From NCBI RefSeq assembly GCF_904849725.1, contig NC_058518.1:504915225-504979224 (forward strand): a stretch of 64,000 nucleotides of DNA, in the 5' to 3' direction. The notes below the pieces were generated by a model. The model had not been told where the DNA came from and made no database searches. It saw nothing but the letters and a program-made list of their open reading frames with translations. Shown here piece after piece: positions 21,382-32,606 of the stretch; position 1 is the first letter of the stretch, and every line of letters starts with the position of its first letter. This DNA comes from Hordeum vulgare subsp. vulgare. Its lineage: Eukaryota > Streptophyta > Magnoliopsida > Poales > Poaceae. Made by a program: the position numbers and the translations under genes.

Positions 21382-24327
21382 TTACATTGTGATGTATCGA
21401 ACACCCATAGCATTATGGTGTTGATCATGTTTTGCTCGCGGAAGAAGTTTAGTCAACTGGTCTGCAATATTCAGATCCGTGTGTACTTTACAAATATCTA
21501 TCACTCCACTCTGGACATGGTCCTGGATGGAGTTGTAGCGGCGTTTGATGTGCTTCGTCTTCCGGTGAAACCTGGGCTCCTTGGCTATGGCAATGGCTCC
21601 AGTGTTGTCACAGAAGAGTGTCATAGGACTCGACGCGCTTGGAACCACTCCGAGGTCGGTGATGAGCTCCTTCATCCAAATTCCGTCATGAGCCGCTTCT
21701 GAAGCAGCTATGTACTCCGCTTCACATGTAGATGCTGCCATGACTTCTTGCTTGTTGCTGCACCAGCTCACTGCCCCACCATTCAACACATATACGTATC
21801 CGGTCTGTGACTTGGAGTCATCCGGATCTGTGTCAAAGCTAGCGTCGACGTAACCCTTTACGACGAGCTCTTCGTCACCTCCATAAACGAGAAACATTTC
21901 CTTAGTCCTTTTCAGGTACTTAAGGATATTCTTGACCGCTGTCGAGTGTTCCATACCTGGATCACTTTGGTACCTCCCTACCAAACTTATGGCAAGGTTT
22001 ATATCAGGTCTGGTACACAGCATGGCATACATTAGAGAGCCCACGGCTGAAGCGTAGGGGACAGAACTCATCTTCTCTCTATCTGCTGCCGTGGTTAGCG
22101 ACTGAGTCTTACTCAATCTCATACCTTGCAAAACTGGCAAGAACCCTTTCTTTGAGTTTTCCATATTGAACTTCTTCAATATCTTGTCAAGGTACGTACT
22201 TTGCGAAAGACCTATGAGGCGTCTTGATCTATCTCTATAGATCTTGATGCCTAATATGTATGCAGCTTCTCCAAGGTCCTTCATTGAAAAACTCTTGTTC
22301 AAATAGGCCTTTATGCTCTCCAACATCTCTATATCATTCCCCATCAATAATATGTCATCCACATACAGTATGAGGAAAGCTACAGAGCTCCCACTCACTT
22401 TCTTGTACAGACAGGCTTCTCCGTAAACCTGTATGAACCCAAACGCTTTAATCACCTCATTAAAGCGAATATTCCAACTCCGAGATGCTTGCACCAGCCC
22501 ATAGATGGAGTGCTGGAGCTTGCACACTTTGTTAGCACCCTTAGGGTCAACAAAACCTTCTGGTTGCATCATATACAACTCTTCCTTAAGGTTCCCATTA
22601 AGGAACGCTGTTTTGACGTCCATTTGCCAAATTTCATAATCATAAAAGGCGGCAATTGCTAACATGATTCAGACTGATTTCAGCTTCGCTACGGGAGAGA
22701 AAGTCTCTTCGTAGTCAACTCCTTGAATTTGTCGAAAACCCTTTGCGACAAGTCGAGCTTTGTAAACGGTTACATTACCGTTTGCATCAGTTTTCTTCTT
22801 GAAGATCCATTTATTTTCTATGGCTCGCCGGTCATCGGGCAAGTCCACCAAAGTCCATACTTTGTTCTCATACATGGATCCTATCTCGGATTTCATAGCC
22901 TCAAGCCATTTGTTGGAATCCGGGCCCGCCATCGCTTCTTCATAGTTTGAAGGTTCACCGTTGTCTAACAACATGATTTCCATCACGGGGTTGCCGTACC
23001 ACTCTGGTGCGGAGCGTACCCTTGTGGACCTTCGTGGTTCAGTAGTAACTTGATCCGAAGCTTCATGATCATCATCATTCACTTCCTCTACAGTTGGTGT
23101 AGGCGCCACAGGAACAACTTCCCGCGCTGCGCTACTATCCTGTTCGAGAGGGGGTGTAATTACCTCATCAAGTTCTACCTTCCTCCCAATAGTTTCCTTA
23201 GGGTATCCTATGAATACGCATTTCTCCGCTTTGGGTTCGAGCTTTTCTGGTTGAAGTTTCTTCACATAAGCATCACAGCCCCAAACTTTAAGAAACGACA
23301 ACTTAGGTTTCTTGCCAAACCATAGTTCATACGGTGTCGTCTCAACGGATTTAGACGGTGCCCTATTTAAAGTGAATGCTGCAGTTTCTAATGTGTATCC
23401 CCAAAATGATAGCGGTAAGTCCGTAAGAGACATCATAGATCGTACCATATCTAATAAAGTGTGATTACGACGTTCAGCCACTCCGTTGCGTTGCGGTGTG
23501 CGAGGCGGCGTAAGTTGTGAAACGATTCCACACTTTCTTAGGTGTGTGCCAAACTCGTGACTCAAATATTCTCCTCCACGATCAGATCGTAGACATTTAA
23601 TTTTTCTGTCACGTTGATTCTCAACCTCACTCTGAAATTCCTTGAACTTTTCAAACATCTCAGATTTGTGCTTCATCAAGTAGATATACCCATACCTACT
23701 CAAATCATCGGTGAGGGTGAGAACATAACGATAACCACCGCGAGCTTCAACGTTCATTGGACCAAACAAATCAGTATGTATTATTTCCAATAAGTCGGTT
23801 GCTCTCTCCATTATTCCAGAGAATGGAGTCTTAGTCATCTTTCCCATGAGGCACGGTTCGCATGTGTCAAATGATTCAAAGTCAAGAGACTCTAATAGTC
23901 CATCAGTATGGAGCTTCTTCATGCGCTTAACGCCGATATGACCAAGGCGGCAGTGCCACAAGTATGTGGGACTATCATTATCAACTTTACATCTTTTGGT
24001 ACTCACACTATGAATATGTGTAACATCACGATCGAGATTCATCAAGAATAAACTAATCACCAGCGGAGCATGACCATAAAACATATCACTCATATAAATA
24101 GAACAACCATTATTCTCTGACTTAAATGAGTAGTCGTCTCGCATTAAGCAAGACCCTGATACAATGTTCATGCTTAAAGCTGGTACTAAATAACAATTAT
24201 TAAGGTTTAAAACTAATCCCGATGGTAGACGTAGAGGTAGCGTGCCGACGGCGATCACATCGACCTTTGAACCATTCCCGACGCGCATCGTCACCTCGTC
24301 CTTGGCCAGTCTCCGCTTATTCCGCAA
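21382..24327 (-). pseudogene. Angela-1 pol: pre-integrase, integrase, reverse transcriptase, RNase H
   Basis: One frame from 24327 to 21382 has a single TGA at 22666-22668 (KSV-stop-IMLAIAA; the sister element reads Arg). Motifs in order: LWHCRLGHIG, integrase catalytic residues in HTDLFGPM, LRSDRGGEYLS and NGVAERRN, RT start WIFKKKTDANG and ARLVAKGF, MDVKTAFLNGNLKEELYM, catalytic LYVDDILLMG, and RNase H with YVDASFDTD, EAEYIAASEA, FCDNTGAIAIAKEP and IADQLTKLLPR. A clean in-frame loss of 93 bases after YPKETIG, compared with Angela-2, removes about 31 residues of the integrase C-terminal region. All enzyme motifs look intact apart from the stop. Confidence 0.9.
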
Positions 24328-24342
24328 TTCCTGCTTTGAGTT

Positions 24343-25272
24343 CTAAATGTGAGCAACAACACCGGTATCAAATACCCAGGAGCTACTACGAGCGCTGGTA
24401 AGGTACACATCAATAACATGTATATCACATATACCTTTAACGTTGCCGGCCTTCTTGTCCGCTAAGTATTTGGGGCAGTTCCGCTTCCAGTGACCCTTTC
24501 CCTTGCAATAGAAGCACTCAGTCTCAGGCTTGGGTCCGTTCTTTTTCTTCTTCCCGGCATCTGGCTTACCGGGTGCGGCAACAGATTTGCCGTCTTTCTT
24601 GAAGTTCTTCTTACCCTTGCCTTTCTTGAAACTAGTGGTCTTGTTGACCATCAACACTTGATGCTCTTTCTTGATTTCTACTTCTGCAGACTTGAGCATC
24701 GAGTACAACTCGGGAATGGTCTTCTCCATCCCTTGCATCTTGTAGTTAAGCACAAAGCCTTTGTAGCTTGGTGGGAGAGATTGGAGGATTCTGTCAATTA
24801 TAGCATCATCCGGAAGTTCGACTCCAAGCGAAGTCAGACGACCGTGTAACCCAGACATTTTGAGTATGTGCTCACTGACAGAACTATTCTCCTCCATCTT
24901 ACAGCTAAAGAACTTGTCGGAGACTTCATATCTCTCGACACGGGCATGAGCTTGAAAAACTAGCTTCAGCTCCTGGAACATCTCATATGCCCCGTGTTGC
25001 TCAAAACGCCTTTGGAGCCCCGTTTCTAAATTGTATAACATGCCACACCTAACCAGAGAGTAGTCATCACTCCGCGTTTGCCAGACGTTCAGAATGTCCT
25101 GGGCTGCTGCAGGAGCGGGAGGGTCACCTAGCGGCACATCAAGGACATAAGCCTTTTTAGCTGCTTCAAGGATGAGCTTCAAGTTGCGAACCCAGTCCGC
25201 ATAGTTGCTACCATCATCTTTCAGCTTGTTTTTCTCTAGGAATGCGTTGAAATTGAGGTTGACGTTGGACAT
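24343..25272 (-). pseudogene. Angela-1 gag and start of protease
   Basis: ATG at 25272 opens a 309-codon gag (start MSNVNLNFNAFLEKNKL) with the conserved capsid-like region LPPSYKGFVLNY, a Lys-rich linker and the zinc knuckle CFYCKGKGHWKRNC. It runs into the protease site WVFDTGVVAHI and stops at a TAG (24340-24342) where the sister copy has Cys. The reading frame is the same as pol, so the original was one polyprotein. Angela-2 has DTGSVAHIC at this site, so S-to-V is a second change next to the catalytic Asp. Confidence 0.9.
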
Positions 25273-26530
25273 CTACAATATTTATAAAGACAACTTTTAG
25301 ACTAAGTTCATGACAATTAAGTTCATTTAATCAAATTGAGTATGAACTCCCACTTAAATCGACATCCCTCTAGTCATCTAAGTGATACATGATCCATGTT
25401 GACTAACCTGTGTCCGATCATCACGTGAGACGAACTAGTCACCATGGTGAGCAACTTCATGCTGATCGTATTCAACCATACGACTCATGTTCGACCTTTC
25501 GGTCTCTTGTATTCGAGGTCATGTCTGTACATGCTAAGCTCATCGAGTCAACCTAGGTGTTTCGCGTGTGTAAAACTGGCTTACACCCGTTGTATGCGAA
25601 CGTTAGAATCTATCACACCCGACCATCACGTGGTGCTTCGAGACAACGAACCTTCGCAACGGTGCACACTTAGGGGAATACGTTCTCGAAATTTTGAGAG
25701 GGATCATCTTATTATGCTACCGTCGTTCTAAGCAATAAGATGAAAAACATGATAAACATCACAATGCAATCATATGGTGACATGATATGGCCATTATCAT
25801 CTTTGCTCTTTCGATCTCCATCTTTAGGCATCGCATGATCATCATCGTCACCGGCGTGACACCATGATCTCCATCATCATGATCTCCATCATCGTGTCTC
25901 CGTGAAGTCATCACGCCAACTACTACTATCACTACTACTATAGCTAACTGTTAGCAATGAAGTAAAAGTGGTAAGCACATGGCGTTGCATCTCATACAAT
26001 AAATTAAGACAACTCCTATGGCTCCTGCCGGTTGTCATACTCATCGACATGCAAGTCGTGAAACCTATTACAATAACATGATCATCTCATACATCATACA
26101 TGCAACATCACAACTTTGGCCATATCACATCACATGTCAAACCCTGCAAAAACAAGTTAGACGTCCTCTAATTGCTGTTGCAAGTTTTACGTGGCTGATT
26201 TGGGTTTCTAGCAAGAACGACTTCTTACCTACGTGACAGCCACAATAATGATATGACAAAGCTATTTACCCTTCATAAGGACCCTTTTCATCAAATCCAA
26301 TCCGACTAGAGTAGGAGAGACAGACACCCGCTAGCCACCTTTATGCACGGTGTGCATGTGTGTCGGTGGAACCAGTCTCACGTAAGCGTACGTGTAAAGT
26401 CGGTACGGGCCGCTTCATCCCACAATACCGCCGGAAAATAATAAGACTAGTAGCGGCAAGCAAATTGACAAATCATCGCCCACAACTTTTGTGTTCTACT
26501 CGTGCATAGAATCTACGCATAGAAAACCTG
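25273..26530 (-). other. Angela-1 leader between PBS and gag
   Basis: Non-coding, about 1.26 kb, homologous to 45338-46580 of Angela-2. Long leaders carrying packaging signals are known in BARE/Angela. No ORF of note is seen. Confidence 0.7.
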
Positions 26531-26543
26531 GCTCGGATGCCAC
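26531..26543 (-). other. Angela-1 primer binding site
   Basis: The complement reads GTGGCATCCGAGC directly after the LTR end. It resembles the initiator-Met tRNA site TGGTATCAGAGC used by plant Copia elements, with differences. Confidence 0.6.
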
Positions 26544-28289
26544 TGTTGGGTAACGTAGCATAAATTCAAAATTTTCCTACGCATATTCAGATCTTCCTAT
26601 GGAGAGACCAGCAACAAGAGAGGGGTAAGAGCATCTTCATACCTTTGAAGATCGCTAAGCGGAAGCATTGCTAGAACGCGGTTGATGGAGTCGTACTCGC
26701 ACCAATTCCGATCTAGTGCCGAACTACGGCACCTCCGCGTTCAACACACGTGCAGCCCGGTGACGTCTCCCGCACCTTGATCCAGCAAGGAGGAGGGAGA
26801 GGTTTGTTAAGAACTCCAGCAACACGACGGCGTGGTGTCGATGGAGAGACGAGGTCTCCCGGCAGGGCTTCGCCAAGCACCGGCAGAGAGGAGGAGGAAG
26901 AAGGGCGGGGCTGCGCCGAGAGAGAGGGAAAACCGTGTGTCTCAATGGCCAAAAGTGCCCGATATATATAGGGGGAGGGGAGAGGGGGTGCCACCCCTAG
27001 GGTTCCCACCCTAGGGGGTGCGTCAGCCCCCCCAGATGGGAGGTGCGGCGGCCAAAGGGGGAGGAGGGGGTGGCGCACCAACTGGTGGGCCTTAGGCCCA
27101 CCTGGCTTAGGGTTTGCCCCCCCTTTTCTCTCCGCTGCGCATTGGGCTGAGTGGGGAGGCGCACCAGCCCATCTAGGGGATGGTTCCCACCCCCACTTGG
27201 CCCACCTTATCTCCCGGGGTCGTTGGACCCGGGGCCACCTCCGGTGGTCCCGGTGGTCCCGGTACGTTACCGGTGACGCCCGAAACACTTTCGGTGTCCG
27301 AAACCATCCGTCCTATATATCAATCTTTACCTCCGGACTATTTCGGAACTCCTCGTGACGTCCGGAATCTCATCCGGGACTCCGAACAACTTTCGGTAAC
27401 CTCGTATAACAATTCCCTATAACCCTAGCGTCATCGAACCTTAAGTGTGTAGACCCTACGGGTTCGGGAGACAGGCAGACATGACCGAGACACCTCTCTG
27501 GCCAATAACCATCAGCGGGGTCTGGATACCCATGGTGGCTCCCACTTGCTCCACGATGATCTCATCGGATGAACCACGATGTCAAGGATTCAAACAATCC
27601 CGTATATGATTCCCTTTGTCTGTCGGTATAGAACTTACCTGAGATTCGATCGTCGGTATACCTATACCTTGTTCAATCTCGTTACCGGTAAGTCTCTTTA
27701 CTCGTTCCGTAGCACCTCATCGTGTGACTAACTCCTTAGTCACATTGAGCTCATGATGATGTTCTACTGAGTGGGCCCAGAGATACCTCTCCGTCACACG
27801 GAGTGACAAATCCCGATCTCGATTCGTACCAACCCAACAGACACTTTCGGAGGTACCCGTAGTGCACCTTTATAGTCACCCAGTTACGTTGTGACGTTTG
27901 ATACACCCAAAACACTCCTACGGTATCCGGGAGTTGCACAATCTCACGGTCGAAGGAAAAGATACTTGACATTAGAAAAGCTTTAGCATACGAACAATAC
28001 GATCTAGTGCTATGCTTAGGATTGGGTCTTGTCCATCACATCAATCTCCTAATGATGTGATCCCGTTATCAATGACATCTAATGCCCATGATCAGGAAAC
28101 CATGATCATCTATTGACTAACGAGCTAGCCAACTAGAGGCCTGCTAGGGACACATTGTGATCTATTTATTCACACATGTATCACTGTTTCCTGTTAATAC
28201 AATTATAGCATGAACAATAGACGATTATCATGAACAAGGAAATGTGATAATAACCATTTTATTATTGCCTCTAGGGCATATTTCCAACA
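26544..28289 (-). repeat. Angela-1 5' LTR (right copy)
   Basis: The LTR is 1746 bp, TGTTGGGTAACG...TTTCCAACA on the plus strand, followed directly by target repeat AAACT at 28290-28294. It differs from the partner LTR by about 40 changes, several in a short cluster near 27355-27390, and by poly-C length. Confidence 0.9.
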
Positions 28290-29066
28290 AAACTTGCCCG
28301 GCAAATTGCACTTAAGAACCTCAAGTTCTTTAGCTATGCATATTAACTCATGAGCTTGTTCCAATACAGAACGGTTGTCAACCATCTTGTAATCGTGGAA
28401 CTGCTCCATAACATACATCTCACTCCCAGCATCGGTGGCCCCGAATTTAGATTCGAGCGCCTCCCACAAGTCCTTGGCAACATGCATATGTAAATATGCA
28501 TCAACCAGCTTATCTCAGGTCACTCTAATGACTGCTCCAAGGAATAGGACGGTGGCCTCCTTAAATATCTTCTCCTGTTCAGGAGTGATAGTTTCCGTAG
28601 GAGTGACACCGGCTACCCAGAGCACGTTCATAGTCGTGATCCATAAGGTGGTTCTCGTTTGCCAACGCTTGAAAAAGGTACCGGTAAACTTATCCGATTT
28701 CAGTGCAGCATCAAAACCATTACTCGAAAAATTCCTACACAAATTAGGTTTTTGGATTGTTGAGTAAATAGGCAATTTTCCGAGTAGATTAATCCATGGA
28801 ATAATTACGAACATGGCATTGACTAGGTTCATGACATACTGATCACGGAGTATACTAGCAAGTACTACGCATATAGCAGAAACATCTACGCATATAGGCA
28901 GTATTACTAGTGCATACAGAAACATGAGAGAGATAAACATATCATACCCTCCGATCAGCCAATTGGCCGTAGCAGCAGCGGTGGCGGCGGCAGTATCCTC
29001 TGTCGCCTTCTTCTCGGCTTCGGCCTTCTCGCAGACGAGACGGTCAGCTTCGCTTGGTGAAGACAT
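28290..29066 (-). pseudogene. Copia-A gag N-terminal part, starting inside the 5' LTR
   Basis: An ATG at 29066, inside the right-hand LTR, opens MSSPSEADRLVCEKAEAEKK followed by Ala/Thr-rich sequence. The frame stays open through the LTR/PBS junction and through the typical Copia gag start NFSSNGFDAALKSDKFTGTF and FKRWQTRTTLWITTMNVLW to a stop near 28515. Gag resumes in another frame (VAKDLWEALESKFGATDAGSE, LEQAHELICIAKELEVLKCN) up to the Angela-1 insertion. The stretch between the LTR-encoded basic region and NFSSNG has a GTATGATATG donor-like and a TTTGTGTAG acceptor-like signal, so it may be an intron. That is inference from two splice-like sites. Confidence 0.6.
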
Positions 29067-29701
29067 GGCGATGACGAGGGCGACGCGGACGTAGACGAAG
29101 CAGACGGACGGAGGCGAGCAGTCGCGTGATCGCTCCCCAAAAACCTAATCGCCCCTCTCCCGTACAGGAACCGGAGAGGCGAGGTTTCGGAGGCCTGCTC
29201 TCCCGTCGACCGTGTACGCGGTAAACGGGACAGAGTCGCCGGCGGCAGCAGCAGCAAAAGGAACGAACGCGTGAGGCAGATGCGATCTGGTTCTCGTATC
29301 GGGTAGGGTAGGCGATAACCTGCTTATAGAGACGGCTGGGTGGAGAGACGTGGGCCGAACCCATGTCCGAGTTGGTAACAGCCCACGATCCGACGTCTCG
29401 AATCGTGCCGTGTCTGTTACGTATTCTCCGTTCCTCACCGGCAAAAATAAGCGCGTAGGTATGAGCTCGGCTCATTCCTCGGCGCGGCGGGCGGCGGAGG
29501 AGGAGTGCGCGAGGGCACCTTCTCTTCTCACTCTCCAATAGCATGTGGAAGAGAGACCCTTATAAAGGGGTCCAACTTCTCCTCCACTAGCGGGGTGGGA
29601 CTAAACTTCCCACCACCTTGTCATGCCACCACCTACATGGGCCCTTGGAGATTTTTTTGAAATTTGTCTTATGTGCCTAAGGCCCATCTCTAATTTCAAC
29701 A
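28758..29701 (-). repeat. Copia-A 5' LTR (right copy)
   Basis: The LTR starts TGTTGAGTAAATAGGC and ends ATTTCAACA on the plus strand. It abuts the right arm of the inverted duplication (AGATATTATCC at 29702). Confidence 0.85.
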
Positions 29702-30073
29702 AGATATTATCCTAATGCAAAATTAGAGGACACTGTGTTTCCTGGTAATGTGTCGTCCTCGTGGCAAGCTATACGTCATGGTGTGGAATTACTGAAAAAG
29801 GGCCTAGTATGGAGAGTGGATAATGGCAAAAGCGTACGGAGCTGAAGGGATAATTGGATTCCGAGACCTCATTCATATAAACCTTTTTCACCACAAGGTA
29901 GATGTCGGATTATATTTGTCTCAGGTTTGTTAGAAGCGAATGGCTCATGGAATTATGCACTACTGATGAAGTATTTTGCCATGGCTGATGTACTAGAAAT
30001 TATGAAAATCAAACCGTCACTAGGTTCAAAGGATGTACTAGCTTGGGGGCCAGGAAAATTCGGTCAATTTTAA
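29702..30073 (+). pseudogene. LINE ORF2 C-terminal fragment, left of the hAT insertion
   Basis: The plus-strand translation gives SSSWQAIRHGVELLKKGL, VWRVDNGKSV, RDNWIPRPHSYKPFSP and LGSKDVLAWGPGKFGQF. This is the region just before the RT zinc-binding domain in grass LINEs. It continues at 33130 after the hAT element (VKSAYDLAFDE). It is the partner of the inverted copy at 14231-14612. Confidence 0.85.
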
Positions 30074-30369
30074 GTGAAAAGCTCGAAAGCACCGATACGG
30101 CGTTGATGTGTGTATCGCCGTCGAGAACGCGACCGATACTCCGATACGCGCGATACGGCTAGGATACGGGTATCTGAAAAGTATCGGTATTTTTGATTTT
30201 AAAAAAAGAAAAAAATGACGGGACGTTTGGAAAACGCGGTGGAACGTGTGGGATACGGCAGGCGACATACGCAGCGAGCGAGCCACGACCGAGCCCAGCC
30301 GGCCAGCCCACGAGGCCACGACCTAAACTGCTAAACCTAATCGCAATCCCAGCCACGCAGCCACCAGGA

Positions 30370-30640
30370 GATCGAGGGCGGCTGCAGCCCCCGCCGGCGC
30401 CCCACTAGCCGCCGTCGCGCGGCCGCCCCCGCCCCAGCCGGCGCCCCTCCGCCTCCAGCCGCCGGCGCCCCTCCAGCCGCCCTTCCCTCCCGTCGGCGCC
30501 CCTCCAGCCGCCCCCGCCCCTCCAGCCGCCCTTCCCTCCCGTTGGCGCCCCTCCAGCCGCCGGCGTCGCCGCCCTCGCCGGCGCCCCTCCAGCCGCCGGA
30601 GCCGCCGCCCTCGCCGACGCCCCTCCAGCCACTCTGGTAT
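30370..30640. repeat. GC-rich minisatellite in the hAT 5' region
   Basis: Tandem GGCGCCCCTCCAGCCGCC-like units, with inserted CCCTTCCCTCCCGT variants, lie upstream of the transposase. The same array is found inverted and re-inverted at 13520-13920. The Gly/Arg- and Ala-rich frames across it are not genes. Confidence 0.75.
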
Positions 30641-30689
30641 ATGAATATCATCAACAGCCTCACTCTGTTTCTGTAATTAGTGTAATAAA

Positions 30690-30832
30690 AGTATGAAACT
30701 TGCTGTTTTTTATATACCTGAAAAAGGCTGAAACTTGTTGTTTTTATATAGCTGAAACTTGTTGTTTTTCATACCTGAAACTTTCTGTTTTTTATACATG
30801 AAACTTGCTGTTTTTTATACCTGAAATTATTT
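30690..30832. repeat. Tandem repeat of TGAAACTTGCTGTTTTTTATA-type units
   Basis: Five to six imperfect copies, about 24-32 bases each, of ..ACCTGAAACTTG(C/T)TGTTTTTTAT.. lie just upstream of the hAT transposase start. Confidence 0.75.
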
Positions 30833-30890
30833 GCTGATGTTGTTAGCTGCCTCATATTGCTAGGGAAGAAGATAGATACAAGTATACATC

Positions 30891-32606
30891 ATGTCATCTG
30901 CGGGTAGTGGCATGGCAGCAAGCCAATCTTCAATCGGTGGTACTGCAAGCAACAACATTGAGGTTGATGATGCAGGTCAAGGGGTTCAGAATGTCATTAT
31001 GAAGCCGAAATATCCATTATGGAAGCATGTTACAAAACTAGCGGCAGACCAATCAGGTCGAGGAGGCAACACACGTTTCCGTTGCCACTTTTGTATGCTT
31101 GATTTCCCAGGCAGCTACACGAGAATAAGAGCACATCTTCTTAAGATACTAAATGCAGACATAAACCCTTGTACCAAGATAACACAACCTCTCTTTGAGG
31201 AACTTCGCAATGAAGATAAGGCAGCCGCTATACTTATTTCACATGGTAAAACGAGGAACACACTTCCTGTACCACCCTTTGAGGAATCCGGTCCATCGGT
31301 ATCATCAAGGAAAAGGAAGGTAGCAGGAAAGCAGTCTGGGATTTCAGAAAGTTTTCATTCAGAGCTTCGACAACAAGCTGATGCTCTTATTGCAAGAATG
31401 TTCATCACCGGAGGTATGCAACTTTGCATTACAATGTCAATTGTTGTTGTCTTTTTGAAGCATAGTTGTTGACTAGTTATTTTGTTTGTAGGGGTTCCCT
31501 TCAATCTAGCAAGAAATCCCTACTATCGAGAGTCCTACAATTTTATCGCAAACAATGAATTGGGTGGCTATGTGCCTCCTGGATATAACGCATTGCGGAC
31601 TACCTGTCTTGCAAAAGAGAAGAAGCATGTTGGGAGGATGTTGGAGCCCCTCAAGTCAACGTGGCCGCTCAAAGGTGTGACTATCGAGACTGATGGTTGG
31701 TCTGACCCTCAAAGGAGGCCAATTTTGAACTTCATGGCTGTGACAGAGAGTGGTCCAATGTTTCTAAAGGCGATCAACACTGAAGGGGAGGTAAAAATTG
31801 TTCTTTCTACCTTGGTTAACTTGTTTTCTTGTCTTGTTTTTTTATAAATTGATTGCTGATTGTTCATTGTCTTCAATGGTAGGTCAAATCTAAGCAATTC
31901 ATATTTGAGAAGATGAAGGAAGTGGTTGAGGAGATTGGATCTGAGAATGTGGTCCAAGTGATCACGGACAATGCATCTAATGTCAAAGGTGCTGGATTGA
32001 TGATTCAAGCAAAGTACAACAATATTTACTGGACTCCTTGCATTGTGCATTGCCTTAATCTTGTGTTGAAGGACATATGTGATCCAAAGATGCATGATGA
32101 TGACTATGAGGTTCTTCACTTTATAAAAGAGGTTGCCGACCTAGCTCAACTGTCAAGAACTTCATCACGACCCATGGTATTTTGCTCTAATGATGAATGA
32201 CTTTCAGAATGCCGATTCAATTGAAGATAGAGATGATTTTGAACCAAAGCAATGGTGGGGCACTCATGGAGGAAGCACAAAGTTCTTGAAAAGTTTGGCA
32301 TTAAAGTTACTTGGTCAGCCTTCATCTTCATCTTGCTGTGAAAGGAATTGGAGCTCATATTCCTTCATCCATAGTTCCGAGAGAAACAAACTCACTCCTG
32401 AACGTGCTGAGGATTTAGTGTTCGCACATAACAACCTGTGTTTGCTTTCAAGACAATCTGAGACTTATCATGTTGGGCCAAGCCGGATGTGGGATGTGGG
32501 TGGAGATGGGGTTGAGAGCTTCAGTGGTGTTGGCATGCTTGAAGGTGCTAATTTGACACTTGATGAACCTGAATTGGAGGCTGAGATCATGGATGCTCTC
32601 ACTTGA
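30891..32606 (+). pseudogene. hAT transposase, three exons plus C-terminal part, central region deleted
   Basis: Exon 1 (30891-31413) carries a BED-type zinc finger (residues about 40-90: PLWKHVTKL, FRCHFCMLDFPGSYTRIRAHLL). Exon 2 (31492-31790, after a GT...AG intron) starts the DUF659/RNase-H-like core with first Asp in VTIETDGWSD. Exon 3 (31883 onward) has VQVITDNASNVKGAG, the second Asp, and VHCLNLVLKDI, then ends in a stop near 32200. A different frame (32190-32606) resumes with QWWGTHGGSTKFLK and the hAT C-terminal dimerisation block (SSSSCCERNWSSYSFIHS, including the conserved Glu). Several hundred bases encoding the insertion domain, normally present between them, are gone. Splice phases of exons 1-3 agree. 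The product could still bind DNA through the BED finger but should not transpose. Confidence 0.85.

Larger units (their letters stand above)
19594..28289 (-). mobile_element. Angela-1: Angela/BARE-type Copia retrotransposon inserted in Copia-A gag
   Basis: LTRs are at 19594-21349 and 26544-28289 with the family termini TGTTGGAAATATGCCC (minus-strand 5') and TAACCCAACA. A perfect 5-bp target duplication AAACT lies at 19589-19593 and 28290-28294. Removing the element rejoins the Copia-A gag codons across the site. A PBS-like GTGGCATCCGAGC (complement of 26531-26543) and a PPT-like AGTGGGAGAC (complement of 21350-21359) are in place. Polyprotein frame: gag 24343-25272, pol 21382-24327, with two in-frame stops and one 93-base deletion. 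LTRs differ by roughly 2 percent by eye. Confidence 0.95.
14613..29701 (-). mobile_element. Copia-A: degenerate Copia LTR retrotransposon interrupted by Angela-1
   Basis: Two LTRs of 976 and 944 bp (14613-15588 and 28758-29701) bound a minus-strand gag-PR-IN-RT-RNaseH polyprotein, split by an Angela element at 19594-28289. Several stops, a broken integrase active site and about 3 percent LTR divergence by eye mark an old, inactive copy. There is no direct target-site duplication: the flanking DNA is instead an inverted duplication (AATATCT to the left, AGATATT to the right). The LTRs start TG and end CA. The 3' LTR is preceded on the minus strand by a GGTGGGGGAT polypurine run (15589-15598 on the plus strand). 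Confidence 0.85.
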
